NCBI RefSeq assembly: GCF_015704865.1
Contig: NZ_JADQTO010000003.1
Coordinates: 1-64,000, forward strand
Origin: Actinoplanes aureus
Lineage (GTDB): Bacteria; Actinomycetota; Actinomycetes; Mycobacteriales; Micromonosporaceae
Length of the DNA: 64,000 nucleotides
Direction: 5' to 3'
Position numbers and translations under genes: made by a program. Within the stretch, counting starts at the first letter, position 1, and every line of letters begins with the position of its first letter. Under the pieces are notes generated by a model. It searched no databases. It saw only the letters and a program-made list of their open reading frames with translations, and had not been told where the DNA came from. Below are positions 1 to 6,877 of this stretch, piece by piece.

Positions 1-126
1 CGAGATGAGGTATCCCACCACCTTGAGTGGGTAAGGCCCCCAGCTAGACGACTGGGTTGATAGGCCGGAAATGTAAGCACGGTAACGTGTTGAGTTGACC
101 GGTACTAATAGGCCGAGGGCTTAACC
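1..126 (+). rRNA. 23S ribosomal RNA, 3' end (partial)
   Basis: The window starts inside the last part of 23S rRNA. The conserved 3' segment ACCGGTACTAATAGGCCGAG is present near 99-118, followed by the usual short tail. The exact 3' end is estimated. The next 110 or so bases are an A/T-richer spacer leading to 5S and hold no tRNA that I can see. Confidence 0.95.
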
Positions 127-240
127 ATCTTAAACTTTATGCTTGCGTCCACTGTGTGATTCACAGCAAACGAACAACCACCCCCGATCCTGGGTAACCA
201 GGAAAAGGGTTGCTGGTCTGTTTGTGGTGCTGACAGTTGT

Positions 241-356
241 TTCGGTGGTCATAGCGGTGGGGAAACGCCCGGTAACATTCCGAACCCGGTAGCTAAGCCC
301 GCCAGCGCCGATGGTACTGCACTCGGGAGGGTGTGGGAGAGTAGGACGCCGCCGGA
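241..356 (+). rRNA. 5S ribosomal RNA
   Basis: A segment of about 116 bases has the layout of bacterial 5S rRNA. It begins TTCGGTGGTCATAGCGG, contains CCGAACCCGGTAGCTAAGCC in the loop A/helix III region, and ends GGACGCCGCCGG, which pairs with the start. It lies about 115 bases after the 23S end, the usual 23S-5S order. Ends are approximate to a few bases. Confidence 0.93.
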
Positions 357-367
357 CTCAACGTGAC

Positions 368-405
368 AGAAAAGCCCATCCCGGGTCTCCGGGATGGGCT
401 TTTCT
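368..405 (+). terminator. rRNA operon terminator
   Basis: A perfect 17-bp inverted repeat (368-384 with 389-405) with a 4-base loop sits 12 bases after 5S. The stem has an A-rich left flank and a T-rich right flank (CTTTTCT), so it resembles a classical intrinsic terminator, which is rare in this GC-rich sequence. Confidence 0.93.
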
Positions 406-488
406 GCGTTCACGCACGCGTTCAGCCGCGTGCCGGCGTGGCCTGGCGGTATTTTGAGCAGGTAGGTGCGACCTGGCTCCGCCTGTTA

Positions 489-1013
489 CTACTTCAGGGC
501 TGCCTGGAGCCGGGCTATGTCTGCGGCGTCCTTGGGGCGGCGGGGACGGCCCGGCACCCAGACCGGCATCATCTGCTTGATCTCGATCTGGGCGTGGGGT
601 TCGACGACGGGGCAGCGGATGCCGGCGAGGATGGGGGACGGTCCCGCCAGCATGCCGTGCGGCCACGGGGAACCTGCCCAGGGGCCGCCGGCGACTACCG
701 GGCGGCCGGTGGAGTCGGTGGCCAGCAGGGCGAAACTGTGTTCCACGTCGTCGCGGGACAGGTCCAGTTGCTGGACTCGGGAAGGCGGCTCGGGAGCAAG
801 GGTGTAGCCGTGTTCGATCAGGGCGGTGGCCAGCTGGGGAGCTTCGTCGTGGTATGCGAACCAGTCGATGTCGGTGTGCGGGCGGGTCACCTCGCCGAGG
901 AAGAAGTCCATCGCCCAGCCACCGCGGAGCCACACCCGCACGTTCAACCGCTGTGCGAGGTCCACCACCTCGCCGATCGCGGCCAGCTGGCGGTTATCGA
1001 GGTCGATCTCCAT
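489..1013 (-). CDS. nucleotidyltransferase, aminoglycoside adenylyltransferase type
   Basis: This 174-residue protein has the nucleotidyltransferase signature near its N-terminus: GGWAMDFFLGE followed by HTDIDWFAYHDE, supplying the paired Asp residues that bind metal-NTP. The fold and length resemble aminoglycoside-2''-adenylyltransferase-like proteins that transfer AMP to a small molecule. The substrate cannot be read from sequence, so resistance is only a possibility. I placed the start at the ATG at 1013 because similarity to the family begins there. The open frame continues upstream but runs antisense into the CBS gene. The gene lies alone after the rRNA operon and points towards it. Confidence 0.75.
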   Translation of the reverse strand: MEIDLDNRQLAAIGEVVDLAQRLNVRVWLRGGWAMDFFLGEVTRPHTDIDWFAYHDEAPQLATALIEHGYTLAPEPPSRVQQLDLSRDDVEHSFALLATDSTGRPVVAGGPWAGSPWPHGMLAGPSPILAGIRCPVVEPHAQIEIKQMMPVWVPGRPRRPKDAADIARLQAALK

Positions 1014-1139
1014 GAGTCGTGACGGTACCGGCGGCGGGGGTGTTCGCGAGGTCTGGGCGTACATCTGCGGGGTTTTCTTGACATGAGCGGGCGGGTTCGG
1101 CATAGAAGTGGGTACGCAGGCCGATTCCGAGGAGGAACG

Positions 1140-1577
1140 ATGCGGATCAGTGACATACTCCGGGTCAAGGGCGATCAAGTCGTCACGGTGCCTCCGGACA
1201 CCACAGTGGAGCGTCTTCTGTCCGTTCTCGCGCAGCATCGGATCGGCGCGGTGGTCGTGTCGCGTGACGGTGCGGTGGTGGACGGGATTGTCAGTGAGCG
1301 GGACATCGTGCGGGCCCTGGCGTCCCGCGGTTCCGGGGTGCTGACCGAGCAGGTGAGTGCCATCCAGACGACGCAGGTGCGGACGGTCACGCCGGACGCG
1401 CGGCTGGAGGACGTCGAGCGGTTGATGACCGAGCGGCGGTTCCGGCATGTTCCGGTGGTCGTCGAGGGCACCCTGCGGGGTGTCGTCAGCATCGGTGACG
1501 TGGTCAAGAACCGGATCGACGAGCTGGAGACCGAGCGTAGTGCGCTGGCGGACTACGTCACGGGGGAGCGGAGCTGA
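1140..1577 (+). CDS. CBS-domain protein, tandem CBS pair
   Basis: A 145-residue soluble protein made almost entirely of two CBS motifs (about residues 8-60 and 72-128). Together they form one Bateman module, which normally binds adenosine nucleotides. Each repeat shows the typical ending (VDGIVSERDIVRAL; LRGVVSIGDVVK). No catalytic domain is attached. The ATG at 1140 follows a strong GAGGAGG ribosome-binding site at 1129-1135, which favours it over an upstream ATG at 1083. Stand-alone CBS proteins of this size belong to the hypoxia/dormancy set in actinobacteria (Hrp1 type), and other members of that set occur in this window, but no DevR-like box is seen upstream here. Confidence 0.88.
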   Translation: MRISDILRVKGDQVVTVPPDTTVERLLSVLAQHRIGAVVVSRDGAVVDGIVSERDIVRALASRGSGVLTEQVSAIQTTQVRTVTPDARLEDVERLMTERRFRHVPVVVEGTLRGVVSIGDVVKNRIDELETERSALADYVTGERS

Positions 1578-1580
1578 GAG

Positions 1581-1613
1581 CGGGCGGGCCTGGCCGGTGG
1601 TCAGGCCCGCCCG
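1581..1613 (+). terminator. hairpin terminator after the CBS gene
   Basis: A perfect 12-bp stem (1581-1592 with 1602-1613) and a 9-base loop start 4 bases after the CBS stop codon. There is no T-tract, which is common for terminators in high-GC actinobacteria. Confidence 0.7.
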
Positions 1614-1696
1614 GTGACGCCACCGCCCGGCACGCGGGGCGGTGGCGTCGGCTCCGGTCAGTGGGGCAGCGGTGCGGACAGCCGGTCAGTGGTGTG

Positions 1697-1966
1697 TCAG
1701 CGGTGCAGCAGGGTGGACAATCGCCGGCGGCCGCGGGACTTCGCCGCGGCGCGGCGGCGGCTCAGGAACACCGCGGCGACGGCGGCGCCGGCGAGAGCCA
1801 GCAGGCCGGTCGTGGCCGACTTGGGATTGCGGCGCACGGTGGCGCCCGCCTTGGACGTCGCGGTGCTGACCGCCTGACGGGCGCGTGACCGGGCTGCCCC
1901 GGTCTCGTCGGGTGCGGCACGCAGTTGCTCGGACGCTGTGCCGATCGTGGTCTGGTTCGTGGTCAT
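1697..1966 (-). CDS. small single-pass membrane protein, unknown function
   Basis: An 89-residue protein begins at the ATG at 1966 after a good GGAGAGGTGAG ribosome-binding site. The N-terminal half is hydrophilic (about 1-50). One hydrophobic segment, TTGLLALAGAAVAAVFL, follows at about 51-68, and then a strongly basic tail rich in Arg/Lys. The layout (soluble amphipathic part, one TM helix, basic end) recalls small DUF883/DUF3618-like envelope stress proteins, but I cannot assign a family. A second frame over the same DNA has a poorer start and no membrane segment. It stands alone between the CBS and autokinase genes. Confidence 0.65.
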   Translation of the reverse strand: MTTNQTTIGTASEQLRAAPDETGAARSRARQAVSTATSKAGATVRRNPKSATTGLLALAGAAVAAVFLSRRRAAAKSRGRRRLSTLLHR

Positions 1967-2121
1967 CGCTCACCTCTCCGGTAATGCGCTGGCTGGGGTT
2001 ATGTCGTCTATGCCCCTCGTGTACCGGCGACCAACCATGCGATGCGGTTCATTCACGCTCCAGGACCGACGCTAATCGGACAGTGCGCCTGGTGTTGTCC
2101 ATGAATTGACAGGACGACGGG

Positions 2122-3897
2122 TCAGCTGCGCGCCTCCACCGACTCCTCCTCCCGGGCGGGCTCGGTGTCGTCCTCGTCTGAGGAGGCCGGCTCCTCGAAG
2201 ACCGGGTGCGCGGCAGACGGTTCTTCAAGGACTGGTTCTTCAAGGACCGGCTCCTCAAGGACCGGTTCTTCGAAGGCCGGTTCTTCGAACACCGGGTGTT
2301 CGGCAGGCGGCTCGTCGAGGACCGGCTGGGTGGCGGCGGGCTCCTCGATCACCGGCTGGATCGCGGTCGGCTCGGTGAGGGCGGCGGAGGCCGAGCTGTA
2401 GACCGTCGGTTCGACCGGCGCGCCGTAGATCACCGGCACGACGACGTTCGGCTGCTGCACCTCCGGCTCCTCCACGGGCTCGTCGTCCTCGTCGGCCTCG
2501 ATGTAGACGTGCGAGGTGATGCCGGGCGGGCGTACATCCTCGGCGTCGGCCTTGAGGCGGTTGTCGGAACGCGCGTACTGCGGGGTGGCGGTGGAGAGCG
2601 CGCGGGTACGCGGTGCGAGGCCACCCGCGTACTTCGGGACGTTGAGCAGCACCGCGCTGACGTTGCCGTCGACGACCTCGTCCAGCTCGTCCAGGGCGCG
2701 CTGCACCGACTCGCGCGTCGTACGCCGGAAGTCGCCGACCAGCAGCACCTGATCGCTCAGGGTGGCCAGCGCGATGGCGTCCGAAGCGCTGAGAACCGCG
2801 GCCGAGTCCAGCACGACGACGTCGCAGTGCTTCTGCACGGCGCGCAGCACCCGGGCCAGCTGCGGGCTCTCCAGCAGGTCGACGTGCTCACCGGTCCGGC
2901 GTCCGGCGGGAAGCAGGCGCAGCCGGGGCACCGCGGTGTCCTCCAGCACCTCGGAGACGGTGGCGTCGCCGTCAAGGAGGGTGGTCAGGCCGAACTCGCC
3001 GGACACCTGGAAGACGTTGTGCAGCACCGGGCGCCGCAGGTCGGCGTCGACCAGTACGACCGCGCGGCCGGCCTGGGCGAGGGCCACCGCCAGGTTCGCG
3101 GCGACCGTGCTCCGGCCCTCCCGGTCGCCCGGGCTGGTCACCAGGATGGTGGTCGAGCTGGTCGGGCGCAGCACCGGCTGGAGGCGGGTCCGCAGGTAGC
3201 GGTAGGACTCGGCGGCCGGCGAGTTGGGGTCGCGCAGCACCACCGGCAGCCCGGTGGCGGTCCCGGCCGGCTTACGGGTACGCGGGACGGTGGCGAGCAC
3301 GGTCGCCCCGGTGAGCGTCTCGAAGTCCTCGCGGCTGCGGATCTTGCCGCGGGTCAGCGATCGGAGCACCGCGGTGCCGGCGCCGAGCAGCAGGCCGGCG
3401 ATCAGTCCGACGCTGAGGTCCGGCACGAGCGGCCGGCTCTCCGGCTCGGCCGGCAGATCCGCCTGGCTGAGCACGGTCGGGGTGGTCACGGTGCCGGTCT
3501 TGCGATAGTCGAGGTACGCCTCGACAAGCGCCCGGGTCCGGACCTGCGCGGTGAACCGGTCGTCGGTCGAGTACACGAACGTCAGCACGTCGGCGCCCGG
3601 GGCGATCGCGATCTCGAAACCGTCGAGCAGCACGCTCTCGCTCACGCCGATCCGCTGGGCGGCGGGCTGCACGACGGCGTCGGAGAGGGCGACGGCCCGC
3701 TCGGTCTCCACGTCCGGCCGGATCGGGGTGGTGTCCGGGGCGATTCGCGCCTCGACCAGCACCGTGGCCTCGGACCGGTAGTCGGACGGCGCCGCCTGGT
3801 TCACCCCGTAGGCGGCGGCGACCGTGGCAGCGGTCACGACGAGCGTCCACGGTCCGTAGCGGCGTAACAATCGCGCGGATCGTCCGTTGATGGTCAT
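2122..3897 (-). CDS. Wzz/BY-kinase-like polysaccharide chain-length protein
   Basis: A 591-residue fusion of a Wzz-type membrane part and a bacterial tyrosine-kinase-type ATPase. TM helices lie at about 14-32 and 163-180 with an extracytoplasmic loop between. The ATPase spans about 225-445, with Walker A' VLVDADLRRP at 281-290. The Walker A reads SPGDREGRST (255-264), so the invariant Lys is Arg. The Walker B reads VVVLDSAAVL where DTPP is usual. The C-terminus (about 465-591) is an acidic Glu/Pro tail with EEPVL repeats and only scattered Tyr, not the usual Tyr cluster. Family members control export and length of exopolysaccharide; here catalysis is doubtful. The start at 3897 follows GGGGAAGG; an upstream ATG at 3957 lacks a ribosome site. 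No glycosyltransferases are adjacent. Confidence 0.85.
   Translation of the reverse strand: MTINGRSARLLRRYGPWTLVVTAATVAAAYGVNQAAPSDYRSEATVLVEARIAPDTTPIRPDVETERAVALSDAVVQPAAQRIGVSESVLLDGFEIAIAPGADVLTFVYSTDDRFTAQVRTRALVEAYLDYRKTGTVTTPTVLSQADLPAEPESRPLVPDLSVGLIAGLLLGAGTAVLRSLTRGKIRSREDFETLTGATVLATVPRTRKPAGTATGLPVVLRDPNSPAAESYRYLRTRLQPVLRPTSSTTILVTSPGDREGRSTVAANLAVALAQAGRAVVLVDADLRRPVLHNVFQVSGEFGLTTLLDGDATVSEVLEDTAVPRLRLLPAGRRTGEHVDLLESPQLARVLRAVQKHCDVVVLDSAAVLSASDAIALATLSDQVLLVGDFRRTTRESVQRALDELDEVVDGNVSAVLLNVPKYAGGLAPRTRALSTATPQYARSDNRLKADAEDVRPPGITSHVYIEADEDDEPVEEPEVQQPNVVVPVIYGAPVEPTVYSSASAALTEPTAIQPVIEEPAATQPVLDEPPAEHPVFEEPAFEEPVLEEPVLEEPVLEEPSAAHPVFEEPASSDEDDTEPAREEESVEARS
2218..2271 (-). 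repeat. 15-bp coding tandem repeat (EEPVL)
   Basis: Near-identical 15-bp units encode consecutive EEPVL pentapeptides in the tail of the autokinase-like gene. Degenerate EEP units continue on both sides (about 2160-2480). Such repeats can change in number by slippage. Confidence 0.8.
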
Positions 3898-4057
3898 ACC
3901 GGCTGCCTTCCCCGTTTCGTCCGTTCTAGGGGCGAGTGGTGATCTCAAGCCGGTCATTCTCGCATCGGTCGATCACTTCGCGCGTCGATCTTTCCGGCGA
4001 TATCGGTCCCGTTGGTACGGCTTTCCCGAAGTGCGGACCATCGATATGGCGAAGATC

Positions 4058-4492
4058 TCAGACCGTCAGGCCTAGGTGCTGCTCCACCCATCGGCGCAGT
4101 GCGGCCGCCGGGGCGGCTCCGGACTGCCGGGCGATCACCTGTCCGTCACGGATCAGTAGCAGCGTGGGCACGGCCTGCACCTGGAATCGGCGGGACAGGG
4201 CCGGGGCGGTGTCGACGTTCACCTTGACCAGCTTCACCGTGCCGGCCAGGTCGCCGGCGACCCGTTCGAGGGCGGGGCCCACCATCCGGCACGGGCCGCA
4301 CCACGGGGCCCAGAGGTCGACCAGGACCGGTGTGGATGACTCGTCGGCGATGGTGCCGAACGTCCGGTCGTCGGCGTCGACGATCCAGGGCAGGGCGGCG
4401 TGGCAGGCGCCGCAGGACGGGGTGCCGGCGGCCGTCGCGGGGACACGGTTGCGCCGGCCGCAGGCGGGACAGGCGATGATGCGCGGTTCCAT
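4058..4492 (-). CDS. trxC: thioredoxin with N-terminal zinc-ribbon (TrxC type)
   Basis: This 144-residue protein has a zinc-ribbon with two Cys pairs (CPAC at 8-11, CGAC at 27-30) and then a thioredoxin fold with active site WCGPC at 64-68 and the cis-Pro loop QAVPTLLL. That is the plan of thioredoxin 2, a cytoplasmic disulfide reductase induced by oxidative stress. Length matches the family (about 140). The start at 4492 is chosen because the zinc-ribbon begins directly after it; upstream sequence in frame is Arg/Pro-rich shadow coding. It follows the membrane gene at 4554-5120 on the same strand with a 61-bp gap, so the two may be co-transcribed. Confidence 0.9.
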   Translation of the reverse strand: MEPRIIACPACGRRNRVPATAAGTPSCGACHAALPWIVDADDRTFGTIADESSTPVLVDLWAPWCGPCRMVGPALERVAGDLAGTVKLVKVNVDTAPALSRRFQVQAVPTLLLIRDGQVIARQSGAAPAAALRRWVEQHLGLTV

Positions 4493-4553
4493 GCCCGGTA
4501 CAACGCCGAGCCGGCGGCACCGGCTTCCCGAAAGCCGGCCGCCGGGCGGGGCG

Positions 4554-5120
4554 TCAGCGGACCATGGAGAGAGCGCCGCGGCGCGGCGAGCGGGTCCGAC
4601 GTCCGGCACGGGTACGGCGTACGGCGCGAACGGCGAGAATCGGTAGCACGATGGCGGCGGTGTCGCGCAGGAGCTGGAGTCCGGCGGCGACTGAGCCCGT
4701 GCCGGGGTTGGTCACCTCCTGGATCACCAGGCCGGCGACCGCGGTGAGGGCAGCCGCGCCGGCCAGCCGGCCCAGCGAGGCGCGCGGCCGCCGGAACCGG
4801 TCGCCGTGACCCAGCCAGTAGCCGGGCAGCCAGCGTTCCAGGAGCACCGCGAACAGGACGGCCGGAGCGACGGCCCAGACGGCGACGGCCAGACACAGCA
4901 GGATGCCGGCGCCCTCCAGGGTGGCGGCCACCATGCTCGCGGTGGTCAGAGCGATCACGTCGAACCGGCGCAGGCCGTACCGGGACTGGGCGACCAGCCA
5001 GAGGGCGGCTACCGCGATCGGCGGCACGAGCACGGCCGGGCCCAGCGGGCCGGACGCCAGGAAGGCCGCGAGATAGACCGCGGCGAAGGCGGCCGTGCGC
5101 GCGGCGTAGCGAGGGTTCAT
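4554..5120 (-). CDS. integral membrane protein resembling a lone MASE1-type sensor module
   Basis: A 188-residue protein with about five hydrophobic helices (near 10-30, 31-50, 57-77, 80-98 and 122-140) and a basic C-terminal tail. The segment LERWLPGYWLGHGDRFRR followed by a helix recalls the end of actinobacterial MASE1-like membrane sensor domains, which normally precede GGDEF or kinase domains. No output domain is attached here. That resemblance is from memory of the family and is only moderate; an unrelated small membrane protein is possible. A possible DevR-like box lies 54-67 bp upstream, and trxC follows on the same strand. Confidence 0.6.
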   Translation of the reverse strand: MNPRYAARTAAFAAVYLAAFLASGPLGPAVLVPPIAVAALWLVAQSRYGLRRFDVIALTTASMVAATLEGAGILLCLAVAVWAVAPAVLFAVLLERWLPGYWLGHGDRFRRPRASLGRLAGAAALTAVAGLVIQEVTNPGTGSVAAGLQLLRDTAAIVLPILAVRAVRRTRAGRRTRSPRRGALSMVR

Positions 5121-5173
5121 CGGCCTGCCTCAGGGGTCGGGAAGGTAGGCCTCGACGATCGGTCCGCCGCGCT

Positions 5174-5187
5174 GGGACTTGAGTCTT
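5174..5187. promoter_or_regulatory. possible DevR/DosR-like box before the membrane/trxC genes
   Basis: GGGACTTGAGTCTT matches the mycobacterial DosR core GGGACTTTAGTCCC at 11 of 14 positions and sits 54-67 bp before the start at 5120. It is less like the box shared by three other genes in this window, so it is tentative. Confidence 0.35.
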
Positions 5188-5211
5188 TGCCCTGAGCCCC
5201 GGGTGAGAGAG

Positions 5212-5244
5212 CGATGCCGCGCCGGGGCAGCCGGCGCGGCATCG
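5212..5244 (-). terminator. hairpin terminator after the siderophore-interacting gene
   Basis: A perfect 14-bp stem (5212-5225 with 5231-5244) and 5-base loop lie 12 bases beyond the stop of the gene at 5257-6177. Confidence 0.8.
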
Positions 5245-5256
5245 GTCAGCGGTGGG

Positions 5257-6177
5257 TCAGCACTCGGCCTTGCCGAGACGCCAGTAACCCATGAAAGCGA
5301 CCGCGCGCCGGTCGACGCCGCAGTCGCTCACCAGGTGGCGGCGCAGTGTCTTGATCACTCCGGCCTCGCCGGCCAGCCAGGCGTAGAAGCCGTCGATGCT
5401 GGCCGCGGAGGTGTCCGGGACCTCCCAGAGGATCTCCTCGTCGACGTCGACCTCCTCGAGGTCCACCTCGGCCGGGGCGGTGCAGTCACCGAGCAGGCGG
5501 GCCGCCGCGGCCTCGACGGCCGGGATCAGGTGGGTGCCGTGCGCCGCCCCGTCGCGGGCCAGCCAGGTCACCCGGAAGCCGGCCGGCGCGACGATGTCCA
5601 GAGCGTCGGCGCCCTCCGGCACCTCCAGCACGGCCTCGCCACACGCGTCGGCGGGCAGCCCGGCCAGAATCGAGGCGATCGCCGGCACCGCGGTCTCGTC
5701 GCCGCCGAGCAGGATCCGGCGGGTGCCGGCCGGCGGGTGGAAGTCGATACCACCGGCGGTGCCGGTGAAGTCCGCGTTCGGACCCATGATGCAGGCGGTC
5801 GAGCCGGGGCGGGCCTCGACGGCCCAGCGCGACGCCGGGCCGTTCACCCCGTGCAGCACCATGTCCACGTCGACCTCGCGCAGGTGCGGGCGGACCGCGC
5901 GAGCCGTGTACGTCCGGATCGGGTTGCGCTGCTCGTCGGGCAGGCCGCGCCACCGCGAATACCAGTCCGGGCCGGTCGGCAGGTGGTCGTGACCGGAGCC
6001 GGGCAGCGGCGGGATCAACTTGATCCGCTGGTCCCACCCGTTGTCGGCGAAGCGGTCCAGGTCGTCACCGGTGAGGGTGACCCGCACGAAATTCGGGCTG
6101 AGCCGGGTCACCCGGGTGACCTGGGCCGGGAAGAACCGGAACGGGGGAGCCTCGGTCGGCACGGCGGTCTGGGTCAC
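5257..6177 (-). CDS. siderophore-interacting protein (ferric-siderophore reductase family)
   Basis: A 306-residue protein of the SIP/ViuB flavoprotein family, which releases iron from ferric siderophores in the cytoplasm by reduction. It has the N-terminal FAD-binding barrel with RTYTAR (flavin contact), then MGPNADF and a NAD(P)H-binding half containing LLGGDETAVPAIASIL. The C-terminal FYAWLAGEAGVIKTLRRHL is typical of the family. I chose the GTG at 6177 because GGAGG lies 5 bases before it. A GTG at 6189 has no ribosome site and abuts the operator. The iron box at 6196-6214 lies just upstream, so expression should rise when iron is scarce. Confidence 0.93.
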   Translation of the reverse strand: MTQTAVPTEAPPFRFFPAQVTRVTRLSPNFVRVTLTGDDLDRFADNGWDQRIKLIPPLPGSGHDHLPTGPDWYSRWRGLPDEQRNPIRTYTARAVRPHLREVDVDMVLHGVNGPASRWAVEARPGSTACIMGPNADFTGTAGGIDFHPPAGTRRILLGGDETAVPAIASILAGLPADACGEAVLEVPEGADALDIVAPAGFRVTWLARDGAAHGTHLIPAVEAAAARLLGDCTAPAEVDLEEVDVDEEILWEVPDTSAASIDGFYAWLAGEAGVIKTLRRHLVSDCGVDRRAVAFMGYWRLGKAEC

Positions 6178-6195
6178 GGTCGCCTCCACGAATGT

Positions 6196-6214
6196 TTAGG
6201 TAACCCTAACCTAA
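6196..6214. promoter_or_regulatory. iron box (IdeR/DmdR operator)
   Basis: TTAGGTAACCCTAACCTAA matches the 19-bp IdeR/DtxR/DmdR consensus TTAGGTTAGGCTAACCTAA at 16 of 19 positions. It sits 18 bases before the GTG of the siderophore-interacting gene, a position that should block transcription when Fe2+-loaded regulator is bound. Confidence 0.9.
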
Positions 6215-6260
6215 CAGTCCTTGGTTACCGATGCGCACCTGGACTGCACCGGCCGCCTTT

Positions 6261-6288
6261 CTCCAGTTCACCGGCCGGTCGCCGATCG
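6261..6288 (+). promoter_or_regulatory. possible FliA-type promoter of the lone receiver
   Basis: CTCC, 16 bases, then GCCGATCG. This resembles the CTCA-N15-17-GCCGAA promoters reported for FliA-family sigma factors in Actinoplanes, and matches the site before the intact chemoreceptor (57320-57345) in spacing and -10 sequence. The last motif base lies 30 bases before the ATG. Confidence 0.4.
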
Positions 6289-6317
6289 GAACCCCCGACC
6301 AGGGAGAAGGAGTAGAC

Positions 6318-6788
6318 ATGCCGCAGAACCAGCTCGCACCGACCACCATCTCGTTCAGCGACGCCGACTCCGGCGTGCTCGCGTGGCCGGTGGACGACTG
6401 GGCTGCCGCGCTGGAGCCGCCCACCGTGCTGGTGGCCGAGGACGACGAGGGCATCCGCGAGCTGCTGGTCTTCAAGCTGAAGATGGCCGGGTACCGGACC
6501 CTGGCCACCGGAGACGGCCGGACCGCGAAGGCCCTGGCGATCAACGAGCGGCCGCAGCTGATCGTGCTGGACGTGTCGATGCCCGGGATGGACGGGCTCG
6601 GCTTCTGCTACGAGCTGCAGTCCTCACCGCAGACCGCGGACATCCCGGTGATCATCATCAACGGGCGGGGCGAGCCCTCCGACGTGGACCTGGCGCGCAT
6701 CGTCGGGGCGGAGGACTACCTGGTGAAGCCGTTCACCCCGGCTGAACTGCTGCGCCGCGTCGAGCGCCTGCTCCCGATCGCAGGCTGA
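6318..6788 (+). CDS. stand-alone response-regulator receiver (CheY-like)
   Basis: A 156-residue protein with an N-terminal leader of about 35 residues and one receiver domain, with no DNA-binding output. The acidic pocket is present (AEDDEG), as are the phospho-acceptor Asp in IVLDVSMPGMDG and the Lys in YLVKPFTP. The conserved switch Thr/Ser after strand 4 is replaced: the segment reads PVIIINGRGE where LTAR or similar is usual, so Asn takes that place. The ATG at 6318 follows AGGGAGAAGGAG. It faces a decayed chemoreceptor (6878-8163), suggesting a former chemotaxis-like unit. The kinase partner is not visible. Confidence 0.85.
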   Translation: MPQNQLAPTTISFSDADSGVLAWPVDDWAAALEPPTVLVAEDDEGIRELLVFKLKMAGYRTLATGDGRTAKALAINERPQLIVLDVSMPGMDGLGFCYELQSSPQTADIPVIIINGRGEPSDVDLARIVGAEDYLVKPFTPAELLRRVERLLPIAG

Positions 6789-6877
6789 GTGGCACCGTTT
6801 CCCGGCGGTCGCGCTGGGGCCTCGCCTGTCGCGCGGCTCGCGCCGGGGACAGCGGGGACCGTTCGTAGCGCGTACCC

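Noticed and set aside
489..1013. The nucleotidyltransferase as the missing CBASS cyclase for the S-4TM protein
   Set aside because: It is far away and small, with an aminoglycoside-adenylyltransferase type signature. It lacks the size and features of CD-NTases.
2206..3867. A long plus-strand open frame opposite the autokinase-like gene
   Set aside because: It is an antisense shadow caused by high GC at third codon positions. The peptide is Arg/Gly/His-rich without domains and the minus frame has clear family motifs.
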